Shown piece after piece: positions 7,929 to 16,854 of a stretch of DNA of 64,000 bases. The stretch's first letter is position 1; each line of letters opens with the position of its first letter. This stretch comes from Pseudoalteromonas caenipelagi (GTDB lineage: Bacteria > Pseudomonadota > Gammaproteobacteria > Enterobacterales > Alteromonadaceae). The stretch covers positions 248,001 through 312,000 of the forward strand of contig NZ_JABBPG010000004.1 in the NCBI RefSeq assembly GCF_013140855.1, in the 5' to 3' direction. The translations under genes and the position numbers were made by a program. The notes under the pieces are model-generated. The model searched no databases. It was not told the origin of the DNA and saw nothing but the letters and a program-made list of their open reading frames with translations.

Positions 7929-10127
7929 ATGAAAATAAGAAGCTTATTGTCACGGATTAGTATAGTGGCGGTTGCCGTTACTCTATCAAGCAGTTGTTCG
8001 AATTCTGATAAAGCCCCCAATACAGCCTCTACGCCAACCCCTCAAGCACAACAGGTATTTTCCCACTTTGGGCCCTATCAACCTTTACCCACTTGGTCTG
8101 ACTGGTGCCCAGTTAATAGCGCCTCGACAACCTGTACTGCAATATTGCAAGATGCCGTACAACAACAAAGTAAGAATAGCCGTAAAACCGTGCGCGCTCA
8201 CGGCTGGCAGTTATGGGCTGGTATTTCGTCACCCTTGGCAGACTCGGGTTACGATAGTAAAACCAATACCTCTACGATGTTTGGCAGCCAAGGCTGCTGG
8301 GCTGAAAATAGCAGCAAACAAAGCGCCTGCAGCGGGGTTTTTCCGTTATGGCTAAGCTGGCCAAATACAGGCTTACCCTACTCCCCCAAAAGCAGTTCAG
8401 CCTTGGAGGCAACCAATATCGACAACGTCGGCTCTGCGGTTGCGGGGCTGATCCAAATCAACCGCGGCTTTTCTGAGTCTGGGGTATCGCACGCCTCACC
8501 TGAACTCACACTGGCACAAACAACCACCGCGCAAGACCCAGACCCAACTAAAACACAAACAGTGAATACAGTGGGTACGATCCCAACCTATAAAGTTCCC
8601 GCGCAGGCCATTGTAAAACAATGTGGGCTGTCTGAGAGCCAAGTAACGCCACAATTAGCCATCGCTTATGACGCGAAAAAATCAAGCAAAGACCAATTAC
8701 AAGCATGGAAGACATTGGATCAATTGTGTACCGCGCAAGGCTACCCCGACCTCGTTTGCCCAAGCGCCAGCGGTATTTGTGATGGTACTGCCTTTGTGAA
8801 TCAAGGCGATGTGATGATTGCGACAGAATCGCTCACCACGCAGGCGTGGGATGCGATTCAAAATAACGCCCTGTATGCAGGCACATCGACACTCTCAGAT
8901 CTTTACGCAAAAGCTAACGACAATATTGCGGCCAATAAAGTCGCCAGTTGGTTCAATAAGGAGTTTATTTCAACCAAACATATGTTCTGGCCAGTCAAAG
9001 GCTGTAACCCCAACGCCAAACAAAAACAGCAAGGCTGTCGTATTCGCTACGGTGCGCTACCACCTTGGGTACCGAAAAACTTCAAAGATAAAAGCTACGC
9101 CAGCAATGCCGAGTATCTTGGCTATGAACAATGGGGTAAAGTCGTCGCCATTGATACTTGTGGCAAAGCCTGTAAGCCTACACCTAGCGCCACCTTGCAA
9201 CTTGCGCATGTCGAAGGCGCGTCAGCCATTACCACACAATCTCCTAACGTGTATAAAGTAAACGATTTTATGCACTTACAAGTGTCAGAAGAAACCCTAA
9301 GCAATGCTTTCACTGCGACCGACCGCGCATTGTTAGATCAAGCAACCATTTGGGCCTATGGCGATGATTCTAAGGGTTTTGAAGCAGGCGACTTCTTAGT
9401 CGTGGTGGCCATGCATGTGAATACCAAAGAAATAGACACATGGGCGTTTCAAAGTGTATGGTGGAGCCCGATGGATGACAACCTAAAAGATTGCCCTGTA
9501 GATCAATACAACCACTGTTTTGGTCAAGCAATCGCTTATAAAGCAACGACCTATAAGTATTCTGGGTTAAACCGTAAAACAGTGGCAACGCTGGACAAAA
9601 AAGTTGGCAAAACTTGGCGAGAAAACTACCTACTCACTGACAGTTACGGCATCAATTATGAAATTGATGGCACACCCGTCGTTGCCACCAATTACTTTAC
9701 CGATACGCCCCCCAAATGGGCAACGCAAAGACCCAATGGCGATGCTGTTACTATGCTACCGGTTTCAATGAACCCTTACATTGAGCCCGTGATCCATCCA
9801 CTAGGCACTAACTGTCAAAACTGCCATCGCCGAGCAGGCGCAGTAAGCCAGGCACCGCAAACAGGCGAATATGCCGCAGGCGTTGGCAGAGCCAACTATC
9901 AAAATGCCCAATGCCCTGGCTTACTTGCAGATTACAGCATGCCAGGCAACGATCCATGTATGTTAAAACCATGGGCGTGGAACCAAAATGCCCAATGGGA
10001 TAAAGCCGCCAACAATAACTGCCAAGAAAAAGACGACACCTTGTGTAAAGGCAAACAAGCCTACCCCATCGTTAACACCGACCTATCTTGGTTTGTTGCC
10101 GATGGACATGTGCAAAAGGCGAAGTAG
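7929..10127 (+). CDS. Large secreted lipoprotein with one C-terminal c-type haem motif
   Basis: A 732-residue exported protein. The N-terminus is a lipoprotein signal (basic MKIRSLLSR, hydrophobic core, LSSSC lipobox at about residue 23), followed by a Pro/Thr-rich linker. It is rich in Trp and paired Cys, including an unusual aromatic segment near 76-150. Near residue 628 there is one CxxCH haem-attachment motif (NCQNCHRRAG) after a conserved-looking Asn-Pro-Tyr/Pro/His segment, so it could be a periplasmic mono-haem protein. I do not recognise the main domain. It is a single-gene unit followed by a hairpin terminator. A redox role is plausible; the substrate is unknown. Confidence 0.7.
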   Translation: MKIRSLLSRISIVAVAVTLSSSCSNSDKAPNTASTPTPQAQQVFSHFGPYQPLPTWSDWCPVNSASTTCTAILQDAVQQQSKNSRKTVRAHGWQLWAGISSPLADSGYDSKTNTSTMFGSQGCWAENSSKQSACSGVFPLWLSWPNTGLPYSPKSSSALEATNIDNVGSAVAGLIQINRGFSESGVSHASPELTLAQTTTAQDPDPTKTQTVNTVGTIPTYKVPAQAIVKQCGLSESQVTPQLAIAYDAKKSSKDQLQAWKTLDQLCTAQGYPDLVCPSASGICDGTAFVNQGDVMIATESLTTQAWDAIQNNALYAGTSTLSDLYAKANDNIAANKVASWFNKEFISTKHMFWPVKGCNPNAKQKQQGCRIRYGALPPWVPKNFKDKSYASNAEYLGYEQWGKVVAIDTCGKACKPTPSATLQLAHVEGASAITTQSPNVYKVNDFMHLQVSEETLSNAFTATDRALLDQATIWAYGDDSKGFEAGDFLVVVAMHVNTKEIDTWAFQSVWWSPMDDNLKDCPVDQYNHCFGQAIAYKATTYKYSGLNRKTVATLDKKVGKTWRENYLLTDSYGINYEIDGTPVVATNYFTDTPPKWATQRPNGDAVTMLPVSMNPYIEPVIHPLGTNCQNCHRRAGAVSQAPQTGEYAAGVGRANYQNAQCPGLLADYSMPGNDPCMLKPWAWNQNAQWDKAANNNCQEKDDTLCKGKQAYPIVNTDLSWFVADGHVQKAK

Positions 10128-10155
10128 CCGCTCGCTCACTGAGTTATAAATATGA

Positions 10156-10191
10156 CAGATAGACATCAATGTAGTAGCTGGTGTCTATCTG
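10156..10191 (+). terminator. Rho-independent-type terminator
   Basis: CAGATAGACA and TGTCTATCTG form a 10-bp stem 28 bases after the stop of the haem-motif lipoprotein, followed by CTTTT. Confidence 0.65.
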
Positions 10192-10438
10192 CTTTTAAAT
10201 GAAGCACCTGCCGTCACAAAATAACACTTATCGAACTATCATAAATCGCCAACCCAACGCCTAGCGCGCAAATAGTATTTATAATCGCTAAATGAACAGG
10301 TATATAAGTTCGTAACTAATTCGATTATTTAATGACCCGCTCTTAGAACTGTTTACGTTCAAACTCTCTGTCATAAACATCGATCTCTTGCCACTATTTT
10401 TACGTCCAAGATGAATTACTCGAATGATAAGGAACCTT

Positions 10439-10621
10439 ATGAATAAACTCACTCTTGCAATCAGCGCAGCCATACTAAGTACGGGCGTAGCTGCCCAGAT
10501 GGAATTCAACACACAATACACACTGGAATATGACCTGCTACTAGACGGTCAACTGAGCAATGTTTTGTACAAAAGCTACGATTTTAAGGGAGACACTAGC
10601 CACTTTATCGCAGAAGAGTAA
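10439..10621 (+). CDS. Small secreted protein of unknown function
   Basis: A 60-residue peptide with an evident Sec signal (MNKLTLAISAAILSTGVAAQ), giving a mature peptide of about 40 acidic, aromatic residues. The ATG at 10439 follows AAGGAACCTT. A terminator-like hairpin begins 16 bases after the stop, which supports a real transcription unit. It could be the intact small protein or the N-terminal stub of a longer decayed secreted protein. No family recognised. Confidence 0.5.
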   Translation: MNKLTLAISAAILSTGVAAQMEFNTQYTLEYDLLLDGQLSNVLYKSYDFKGDTSHFIAEE

Positions 10622-10636
10622 CTCAGCCTGCTGACT

Positions 10637-10675
10637 CCCCTTTATATATAACTTTACTATTTGATATATAGGGGG
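10637..10675 (+). terminator. Hairpin terminator after small secreted protein
   Basis: CCCC plus an AT-rich arm pairs with ATATATAGGGG (small bulge), followed by TTTT. Confidence 0.5.
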
Positions 10676-10831
10676 TTTTGAAAAACGTTTTAATACGAAC
10701 AAGCGCGATACGAACCCAATGTATCGGTATAATCTGTTACTTATCCAAGAGATATAAACTACTCACGGAAAGATATCTCACCTCTATACGGTCATTCAAT
10801 AAACCAAGTATAAATAAAGGTACTTTTTGTT

Positions 10832-11890
10832 ATGCAACGTAGAACGTTTTTATCTCATTTGGCATTAGGCGGGCTCTCTTTGGCTGCAGCGGCTTGCGCA
10901 CCCTCTTCTCTGATGGTATCAAAGCTCACTTTACCCCAATGGCAACCAAGAAAGAATCTGCCCCGTGCAATGCAGGAGATTTACCCACACGTATTTAAAG
11001 GTAACATTTGTATTGCAGGCGGGCTGCAAGCATCAAATGATCCCAGTGCGCCTTTTGGTCATCTTGCACCGACAACTGACTTGCATATTTATGACCCAAT
11101 CACAAACATCTGGCATCAAGGGCCAGCTTTGCCGCAAGCACGGCACCACCTTGGGCTTGTCGCCTGCCAAAATCAACTCTATGGCATCGGTGGCTTTGCT
11201 GCCGATCAACAAAATCCGTGGCAAGTGCGCGCCAATGTATTTGCAAGTGACGAACAACTCACCACTTGGCGTGAAGTCGCGCCGCTGCCTGCGCCTCAAG
11301 CTGAGTCTGTGTATGCCAGTGTTCACGAACACATTCATGTGATTGGCGGAAGAGGCTTAAATGCTCAAAATGAACTCTCCGACACCAGCGCACATTGGAT
11401 TTATCATCAAGGCCAATGGCATCAAGGTGCGCCTCTTGATACTGCCCGTAACTCAGCCGCTTCAGCCGTTCACAATGGCTTGATTTACATCATCGGCGGT
11501 CGGCAATTTAGTCAAAACAATGTAAATATGAGTACCGTACAGTGCTATGACTCAAAAGAAGATCGCTGGCGCACACTCGCCCCTATGCCCCTTGCCAGTG
11601 CAGGTTTAGCCTGCACACAACTGAACGATAGAATTTATGCTTTCGGCGGTGAGCAATACATTTACCAACGCACTTCACAGGGGAGCAAATTAATTGACTC
11701 AAAAGCGTTTAATTCTGTTTGGAGTTATGATTTGAATAACGATGTGTGGCGTACAGAGGCATTCAAACTAACTTCCACCCGACACGGTCTTGGCGCTATC
11801 ACCCTCAACAACCAAATTTATATCATGGGCGGTGCGGTTCAGGCTGGTGGCACTGGCACCTCAAACTTATTAGAAACGCTGGTATTATAA
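10832..11890 (+). CDS. Exported kelch-repeat beta-propeller protein
   Basis: A 352-residue protein with a twin-arginine-like N-terminus (MQRRTFLSHLALGG) ending in AAAAC, so it is probably a Tat-exported lipoprotein. Five to six kelch repeats follow, each with a GG pair and spaced Tyr/Trp (for example LYGIGGFAAD, IHVIGGRGLN, IYIIGGRQF, IYAFGGEQY and IYIMGGAVQ), forming a beta-propeller. It resembles the periplasmic kelch proteins of the NanM/galactose-oxidase-like group but shows no sialic-acid gene context, so mutarotase activity is not claimed. It is monocistronic. Confidence 0.8.
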   Translation: MQRRTFLSHLALGGLSLAAAACAPSSLMVSKLTLPQWQPRKNLPRAMQEIYPHVFKGNICIAGGLQASNDPSAPFGHLAPTTDLHIYDPITNIWHQGPALPQARHHLGLVACQNQLYGIGGFAADQQNPWQVRANVFASDEQLTTWREVAPLPAPQAESVYASVHEHIHVIGGRGLNAQNELSDTSAHWIYHQGQWHQGAPLDTARNSAASAVHNGLIYIIGGRQFSQNNVNMSTVQCYDSKEDRWRTLAPMPLASAGLACTQLNDRIYAFGGEQYIYQRTSQGSKLIDSKAFNSVWSYDLNNDVWRTEAFKLTSTRHGLGAITLNNQIYIMGGAVQAGGTGTSNLLETLVL

Positions 11891-12091
11891 GTTGTTATAT
11901 CGCCAAACAGACAGTCTCGGCAATACCGGCCTATCTTGGTTGCTTGTCAACGGACATATACATAAAGGACAAGCTGATGATATGGACATCTCCTAAATGA
12001 TGCTTTGATGTTGATACACCACTGTTGTTACCTGGGCGCGCTGAGCTTGTTTGTTTTTGCAAGGTGACTTAGGCAAAGCATAGGCTGCGTC

Positions 12092-12149
12092 GCATAGCTA
12101 ACCTCAGCTTTGGATAAGCGAATTGCTCCAAACCTAAGGTTAGTTATGC
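12092..12149. repeat. Imperfect 23-bp inverted repeat in 400-bp intergenic region
   Basis: The arms at 12092-12114 and 12127-12149 pair at about 20 of 23 positions around a 12-nt loop (TAAGCGAATTGC). It lies in the gene-free stretch 11891-12286, between the kelch gene and the convergent cytochrome b561 gene. It could be a bidirectional terminator without a T-run, or a small mobile palindromic repeat (REP/MITE-like). No second copy was noticed in this window. Confidence 0.5.
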
Positions 12150-12286
12150 AATGTAAGTTAGCCGATAACGCTGAATAAGTCGTCAACACTTCCTAAAGGT
12201 GAGTCAGTAAAAATGCCAATGCATCATCACTAATCAAGACTTTATTCAAAACACCAATCCCCCTATACGTACGCCCATCGTTCTGC

Positions 12287-12829
12287 CTACAACATTCTTT
12301 GTAAAATCTGATTTCCAGAGTGCTGATGCTTAGCCAAAGCACCAAGGTGTATTATGATAAATATCAGCAATACGTAGCTGCTGTATTCGTGAACTCTTGC
12401 GAAAAAGAGCAACCATGTTTGATCAACAATCATCGGTGACATATTCCACAAGCCAAAAATACCAAAGGGCCGATTCATCATCAGCAGACCAGAACAAAGC
12501 AATGTTGCAATCAAGGTATACATACAAACATGTGCAACATGCGCGACTTTGACTTGTGCTGTTGGTAGTGATTTACAATAAACAGGCTTTTTGGTCCGTA
12601 TTGCATGCAAAACACGCCAGATAAAAAAGGGGATGTATAGCATGGTTAAAGACACGTTAAACTCGGTAATAAAGAGCTTTAGTTGCTGCAAAGTGGCCTG
12701 TTGAGATACGGCCACGGAAGGTAAAAAACTAACAAATAAACCAGACAACATGGCCCAAACTATCACCACCGCTGATACCCAGTGCAGTGTTCTGGCTGTG
12801 CGATCAAACTTTAATACTGTAGATTCCAT
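12287..12829 (-). CDS. Cytochrome b561-family membrane protein
   Basis: A 180-residue protein with four membrane helices and haem-ligand-type histidines in helices 1 and 4 (RTLHWVSA near residue 16 and FIIIHLGAL near 160), plus HAIR and HVAHV. This is the bacterial b561 (CybB/YceJ) layout. It probably moves electrons from quinol to a periplasmic acceptor. It is a single gene with about 180 bases before the FAD oxidoreductase gene upstream on the same strand. Whether it belongs to the biosynthetic locus is unclear. Confidence 0.85.
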   Translation of the reverse strand: MESTVLKFDRTARTLHWVSAVVIVWAMLSGLFVSFLPSVAVSQQATLQQLKLFITEFNVSLTMLYIPFFIWRVLHAIRTKKPVYCKSLPTAQVKVAHVAHVCMYTLIATLLCSGLLMMNRPFGIFGLWNMSPMIVDQTWLLFFARVHEYSSYVLLIFIIIHLGALAKHQHSGNQILQRML

Positions 12830-13008
12830 AATTTGCGTCTAAATAAAAGTAAAAAAAGTCAGCCCTATAGCATGAAAGTAAAGTCAATTTAACCGCTTTA
12901 CTTTCGATACAAGGCTTGTGATGGCACCTTAAATATTTGACTAACATCATTTGTTCTTAAGGTGTCTGTGGCGATTCGATTACGTTACTTATAAAGCCTA
13001 TTTATTTA

Positions 13009-14289
13009 TCAGGCTTGAACAAAGTTACTAACCGCTTTTTTCGCTGAAGACAGGCAAGCGCCCATGTTATGCCCTTCCAAATAATCTCCAGCAATTTCTA
13101 GACCTTGGATACTATTCACGTAATCACAAATGACTTTTTTCGCTTTAGAATGATGTGCGCCATACGCACATAGACCGCCCATATGCCGTTTTACGTGATA
13201 GCGGACTCTTGCAGAATTAATCGGGAGAACAGACGAGAATTCTGTTTCAGCTAGATCGATCAACTTCTCATCGGATAGCTGTAACGCCTCTCGTCCTTTT
13301 TTACCAGCAATCGTAAAACGCACAGAATTGAGTTTATAAGAGCGGTTGGCCGAGCAATGCCCTAAGTGATAACTATCATCAAACATAATCGACTGGCACT
13401 GTTCATTAAATATATCCGCTTCATACTCAGCATTGATCAACGCCACAGGAAAATATCGAACCGACTCGATGGCCTGTTTAACTTGCTCAGGTAAATCAAT
13501 CAAATTTGGGATTTGATGTAACGGCAGCGTAATTAAAGCATGGCGCGCAGCAACAAATTCTTGCTTCCCTTGTCGCTCGACCATCAACCCCGAGACTTTA
13601 TTGTCTTCGATCACAATTTTTCTGACGGGAGTATTAAACTCCACATCATGGTTTGCCGCTAATACTTCGAAGAAATTGCCAATACTATTGCTAAAAGTAC
13701 GTAATGAACCTACACCAAACGGCAACAAATGAAGCAAATTAGAGTAGTAGGTTTCTTCTGGTTCAGCGCCACCCATAATGATCGAAAACATACGCAACGG
13801 TCCTTTGCATAGTTTTTTATGGAAATGCTCAGTGATCGGCGCGTGGTCGTACGCTTTTTCGATTTCAATCAGTTTGCCTTCATCGAAATTTAATTGGTCC
13901 TTGTGTTTCAATTTATAGCTAATCATGCGCTTAAATTGCAGGCTGCCAATCACACCAACATCCTTCATCATATTAACAACTTCGGTCAAGCCCATCTTTT
14001 TTCTAAAGGTCTTCAGCTTTCCCTGCATAATAATATTAAAAGCATGATGTTGAGTGTCCAGCTCATTTATTTTGAGGTCGTTTGCAATTTCCATAAAGTG
14101 AGTCCAAGACTCAGAGAAATTCTTGCCGCCGGTCTCAAAAAAACCGTCATTCAGTTTCTCATATCCAGCTCGACCACCAGGTTGGCTTTCAGACTCATAA
14201 ACAATGGGAGAAAAACCATTTTTCTTCAAAAAGTGTGCGCTACCTAATCCAGAAATACCCGCGCCAACAATATGTACACCCTTATCCAT
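13009..14289 (-). CDS. FAD-dependent oxidoreductase (amine-oxidase/phytoene-desaturase-like)
   Basis: A 426-residue flavoprotein. The N-terminus VHIVGAGISGLGSA is a Rossmann dinucleotide-binding motif followed by ESESQPGGRAG, and the C-terminal GLEIAGDYLEGHNMGACLSS closes the FAD site. The overall layout matches the NAD(P)-binding_8/amino-oxidase superfamily, which includes phytoene desaturases, protoporphyrinogen oxidase-like enzymes and polyketide or pigment dehydrogenases. The start ATG overlaps the stop of the malonyltransferase gene (TAATG), so the two are coupled. In this context it may desaturate or oxidise the PKS product. The substrate cannot be read from the sequence. Confidence 0.8.
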   Translation of the reverse strand: MDKGVHIVGAGISGLGSAHFLKKNGFSPIVYESESQPGGRAGYEKLNDGFFETGGKNFSESWTHFMEIANDLKINELDTQHHAFNIIMQGKLKTFRKKMGLTEVVNMMKDVGVIGSLQFKRMISYKLKHKDQLNFDEGKLIEIEKAYDHAPITEHFHKKLCKGPLRMFSIIMGGAEPEETYYSNLLHLLPFGVGSLRTFSNSIGNFFEVLAANHDVEFNTPVRKIVIEDNKVSGLMVERQGKQEFVAARHALITLPLHQIPNLIDLPEQVKQAIESVRYFPVALINAEYEADIFNEQCQSIMFDDSYHLGHCSANRSYKLNSVRFTIAGKKGREALQLSDEKLIDLAETEFSSVLPINSARVRYHVKRHMGGLCAYGAHHSKAKKVICDYVNSIQGLEIAGDYLEGHNMGACLSSAKKAVSNFVQA

Positions 14290-15152
14290 TATGCAGCTTC
14301 CTTATTATTCATTTTATTCGCTATCGCACAAATCAGTTTGCTCAATACATCACCAGGGCCTACTTCTTCAAAACGACATTGCCCGTTTGCATTGATAAAA
14401 CGTATTGAATCTACCCATTGGACTGAACTACTTAACTGTTTAGTTAAATTCTCCGCAATGGAGTCATCTTGGTAGGGTTTAGCAGTTGCATTTGAAATGA
14501 CTGGCACCGTTAACTTTCCAAATGTGAAATGTGCTAAATATTGGCTAAAAGCGTCTTCAATCGGCTTCATATATCGGGAGTGAAAAGCAGCACTGACCGG
14601 CAACTTAACAAAGATGGCACCTTGTTCTTCAAAAATGCTTTGTGCGATTTCAATATCATCCATCGAGCCTGAAACGACCGTTTGGGTAGGAGAGTTATAG
14701 TTAGCAACATCAATGCTACTCAGCTCTGGCGCCTTTAATATATCATTGACTCGCGTTGCATCGACACCAATAATGGCTGCCATCGCACCATTGTTCGCAG
14801 TGCTCATTAGTTCGCCTCGCTTTTTCACTAATCGCAAACCCTGTTCAAAACTAAATGCACCGGCGGCAAAAAGTGCCGTAAATTCGCCCAAGCTGTGTCC
14901 AGCAAAAAAATCTATTTTTTCATTTAGGGTCTGTGTTCTTTTTAGGTAATGCAGCGCGTTCACAACATAAAGGGCTGGCTGAGTGTACTGTGTTTTAGAC
15001 AAAACCTTATCAGGGTCGACTAAACACAACTCTTTGATTGAATAGCCTAAGATATCATCCGCAACGCGAACGTAATCATCAAATTCATCAAAGAGCTCTT
15101 CACCCATTCCCGTAAACTGAGACCCCTGCCCAGGAAAAACCATCGCTTTCAT
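14289..15152 (-). CDS. Stand-alone malonyl-CoA:ACP transacylase (trans-AT)
   Basis: A 287-residue FabD-like acyltransferase. Visible motifs are VFPGQGSQ at the N-terminus, GHSLGE with the nucleophile Ser near residue 87, and AAFHSRYM with the catalytic His in the last third. I chose ATG 15152 because AAGGTGG sits five bases upstream; a GTG nine bases further up is the alternative. A lone transacylase next to a PKS gene that lacks its own AT domain fits a trans-AT assembly line: it would load malonyl units on the ACPs of the protein at 25983. It is also similar to housekeeping FabD but lies outside any fab operon. Confidence 0.88.
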   Translation of the reverse strand: MKAMVFPGQGSQFTGMGEELFDEFDDYVRVADDILGYSIKELCLVDPDKVLSKTQYTQPALYVVNALHYLKRTQTLNEKIDFFAGHSLGEFTALFAAGAFSFEQGLRLVKKRGELMSTANNGAMAAIIGVDATRVNDILKAPELSSIDVANYNSPTQTVVSGSMDDIEIAQSIFEEQGAIFVKLPVSAAFHSRYMKPIEDAFSQYLAHFTFGKLTVPVISNATAKPYQDDSIAENLTKQLSSSVQWVDSIRFINANGQCRFEEVGPGDVLSKLICAIANKMNNKEAA

Positions 15153-15216
15153 ACTATCCACCTTTTATTGTTATATTTTTATAGCTATATCTTTGGAAGT
15201 AACTAAGCCTTACCGT

Positions 15217-15250
15217 TTGTAGCTGCCAACGTTCTAATTGGCAGCTACAA
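15217..15250. promoter_or_regulatory. Perfect 13-bp stem-loop upstream of malonyltransferase gene
   Basis: TTGTAGCTGCCAA (15217-15229) and TTGGCAGCTACAA (15238-15250) are perfectly complementary around an 8-nt loop. There is no T-run on the minus strand, so this is less likely a simple terminator; it could be a regulator's operator or an attenuator between the RND genes and the malonyltransferase/FAD genes. Confidence 0.5.
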
Positions 15251-15698
15251 GCAATGGCATGCTCATTTCCATTCACTTAATAATCAAAAAATAAAAAATC
15301 CTTGGATGTTTCGTTTTTTACTCTATTGCTTTGCCCTGTAAAGAACACTCTACGTGCGGTGCTCTAACACTTGGTATTTGCTTTCTATGAAGTATTGGCA
15401 AACAGATAAGAATACATTTTGCTTGCAGCAATCGACCAAATATTACCCCTGTACCACACACTCAATGCCGCTTTCTTATGTGCAGATAATTAGCTTTATG
15501 CTAGGCGGGCTACAGACTCTTATCCTCATTTACTCTCTAGCTAAAGAGTAAATGAGGTACTTCGCTGTAGATTTATCAATCAAGTTGCTTTTTACCTGCT
15601 TTGCAATGTGCTCCACTTTAGAAGTAGGTACTTACTTTTGGTGCATAGAACTAAGACTGAAATCAGCCATAATCTACGCCTGTTTGTCTACCTCAATA
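15251..15698. other. Intergenic stretch between RND adaptor and malonyltransferase genes
   Basis: No gene supported. Small plus-strand reading frames here lack ribosome sites and family features, and those extending past 15699 run antisense to the adaptor gene. Confidence 0.5.
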
Positions 15699-16784
15699 TC
15701 ACAGAAGCGGTCGCACATGCTGCCCCGCGCGCATGCGCTCAGCACCACGGACAATCACGGTATCACCTTCACGAATGTTTCCATCAACCGCAATATAGTC
15801 ACCTGCACTGGCGCCAAGGCTCACAGGTACTTGATGCGCCTTTCCTTGTGAGTCGACGGTGTAAACAAAAATCTTATTTTGTCGTAATACCAAAGCATCA
15901 CGTGGTACCGTAAGGCGCTTTTCAGCCACTCCACTTGGCAACTGAACTTTAACTGCCTCGCCTATTACCCAATCAGCAGAGTCTGGTTTCACTCGTATTT
16001 CCAACATTCGTGAGCGGATATTACCTACAGGGATAACACGGTTTACTACGCCAGACTTTGGCAATGACATGGTTTGTGCCTGAGCTGACAGTAACTGCAC
16101 ACGCGCCCCTACACTTAAGTTGCTGTACAGATGAATTGGTGCGTATAGCGTAATTTCCTGTTGATCTACATTCACAAACCTGAGCACAAGTTGCCCCTCA
16201 GAAAGGTACTCGCCTAGATTAGCCATACGTTCAACCACCACCCCATCGAACGGCGCTATGATGCTTGATTGTTCAACTAAATAACGCGTACGCTCAACTT
16301 GAATTTTGGCGGCTTCCAATTCTTGACGGCTAATATCCCGTTCCATTTCCAGTCGATCTAACTCTGATTGAGATGTACTCTCTTGTTCTGCAAGTTTTTT
16401 TTCACGAGAAATTTGGCGTGATAAGTAATTTAATTCGGTTTTAAGTCGCTCAACTACTGTTTGGTTATCTCGTAAACGAAGTAGTAACAGCTTATCGTTA
16501 AGGGTCGCCAAAACTTCCCCTTTCTTTACTCGCTGACCTACCTCTGCGATATTTAATAGATGGCCTGAAACCTCTGTCGCTATTCGTGAATCCGCACGAC
16601 TGATTAAATCACCTGATAACCAAGTTGCAGGGGAAACATCTTGCAGCTTTACGGTAGCTACATCCACCGCTGCACCTTTGGGTTGCTCACTGGCAGTCGC
16701 AGACGTCACCGAAACCATCACCGACAGGACAAGACTGCTGAACAGTGTCTTTTTACTTAAGATTTTGAAGGTGTTTTTTAACAT
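15699..16784 (-). CDS. RND efflux periplasmic adaptor (HlyD/AcrA family)
   Basis: A 361-residue membrane-fusion protein. It has a signal peptide or anchor (residues about 1-30), then a barrel-sandwich domain (GHLLNIAEVGQRVKKGEVLATL) interrupted by a coiled-coil hairpin (about residues 95-160), then IIAPFDGVVVERMANLGEYL, a beta-barrel and the membrane-proximal domain. It bridges the inner-membrane RND pump encoded just upstream and an outer-membrane channel, which is not encoded here. It is co-transcribed with the permease (70-base gap); the permease-first gene order is the reverse of the usual one. It probably exports the product of the neighbouring PKS locus, by inference from position. Confidence 0.9.
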   Translation of the reverse strand: MLKNTFKILSKKTLFSSLVLSVMVSVTSATASEQPKGAAVDVATVKLQDVSPATWLSGDLISRADSRIATEVSGHLLNIAEVGQRVKKGEVLATLNDKLLLLRLRDNQTVVERLKTELNYLSRQISREKKLAEQESTSQSELDRLEMERDISRQELEAAKIQVERTRYLVEQSSIIAPFDGVVVERMANLGEYLSEGQLVLRFVNVDQQEITLYAPIHLYSNLSVGARVQLLSAQAQTMSLPKSGVVNRVIPVGNIRSRMLEIRVKPDSADWVIGEAVKVQLPSGVAEKRLTVPRDALVLRQNKIFVYTVDSQGKAHQVPVSLGASAGDYIAVDGNIREGDTVIVRGAERMRAGQHVRPLL

Positions 16785-16854
16785 TACATACTTACCTAAT
16801 TTGAATTCGATAATTTGAGAAAAAGCTAGGGTTAAACCAAACCTAATCCGCTAC

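Noticed and set aside
10832-11890. Sialic-acid mutarotase NanM
   Set aside because: Kelch architecture alone is not enough and no sialic-acid genes are nearby.
11746-12000. Plus-strand frame overlapping the kelch gene end
   Set aside because: Out-of-frame shadow of the kelch gene without independent support.
15354-15913. Overlapping plus-strand frames near the RND adaptor end
   Set aside because: They have no ribosome sites or family features and partly run antisense to the adaptor coding region.
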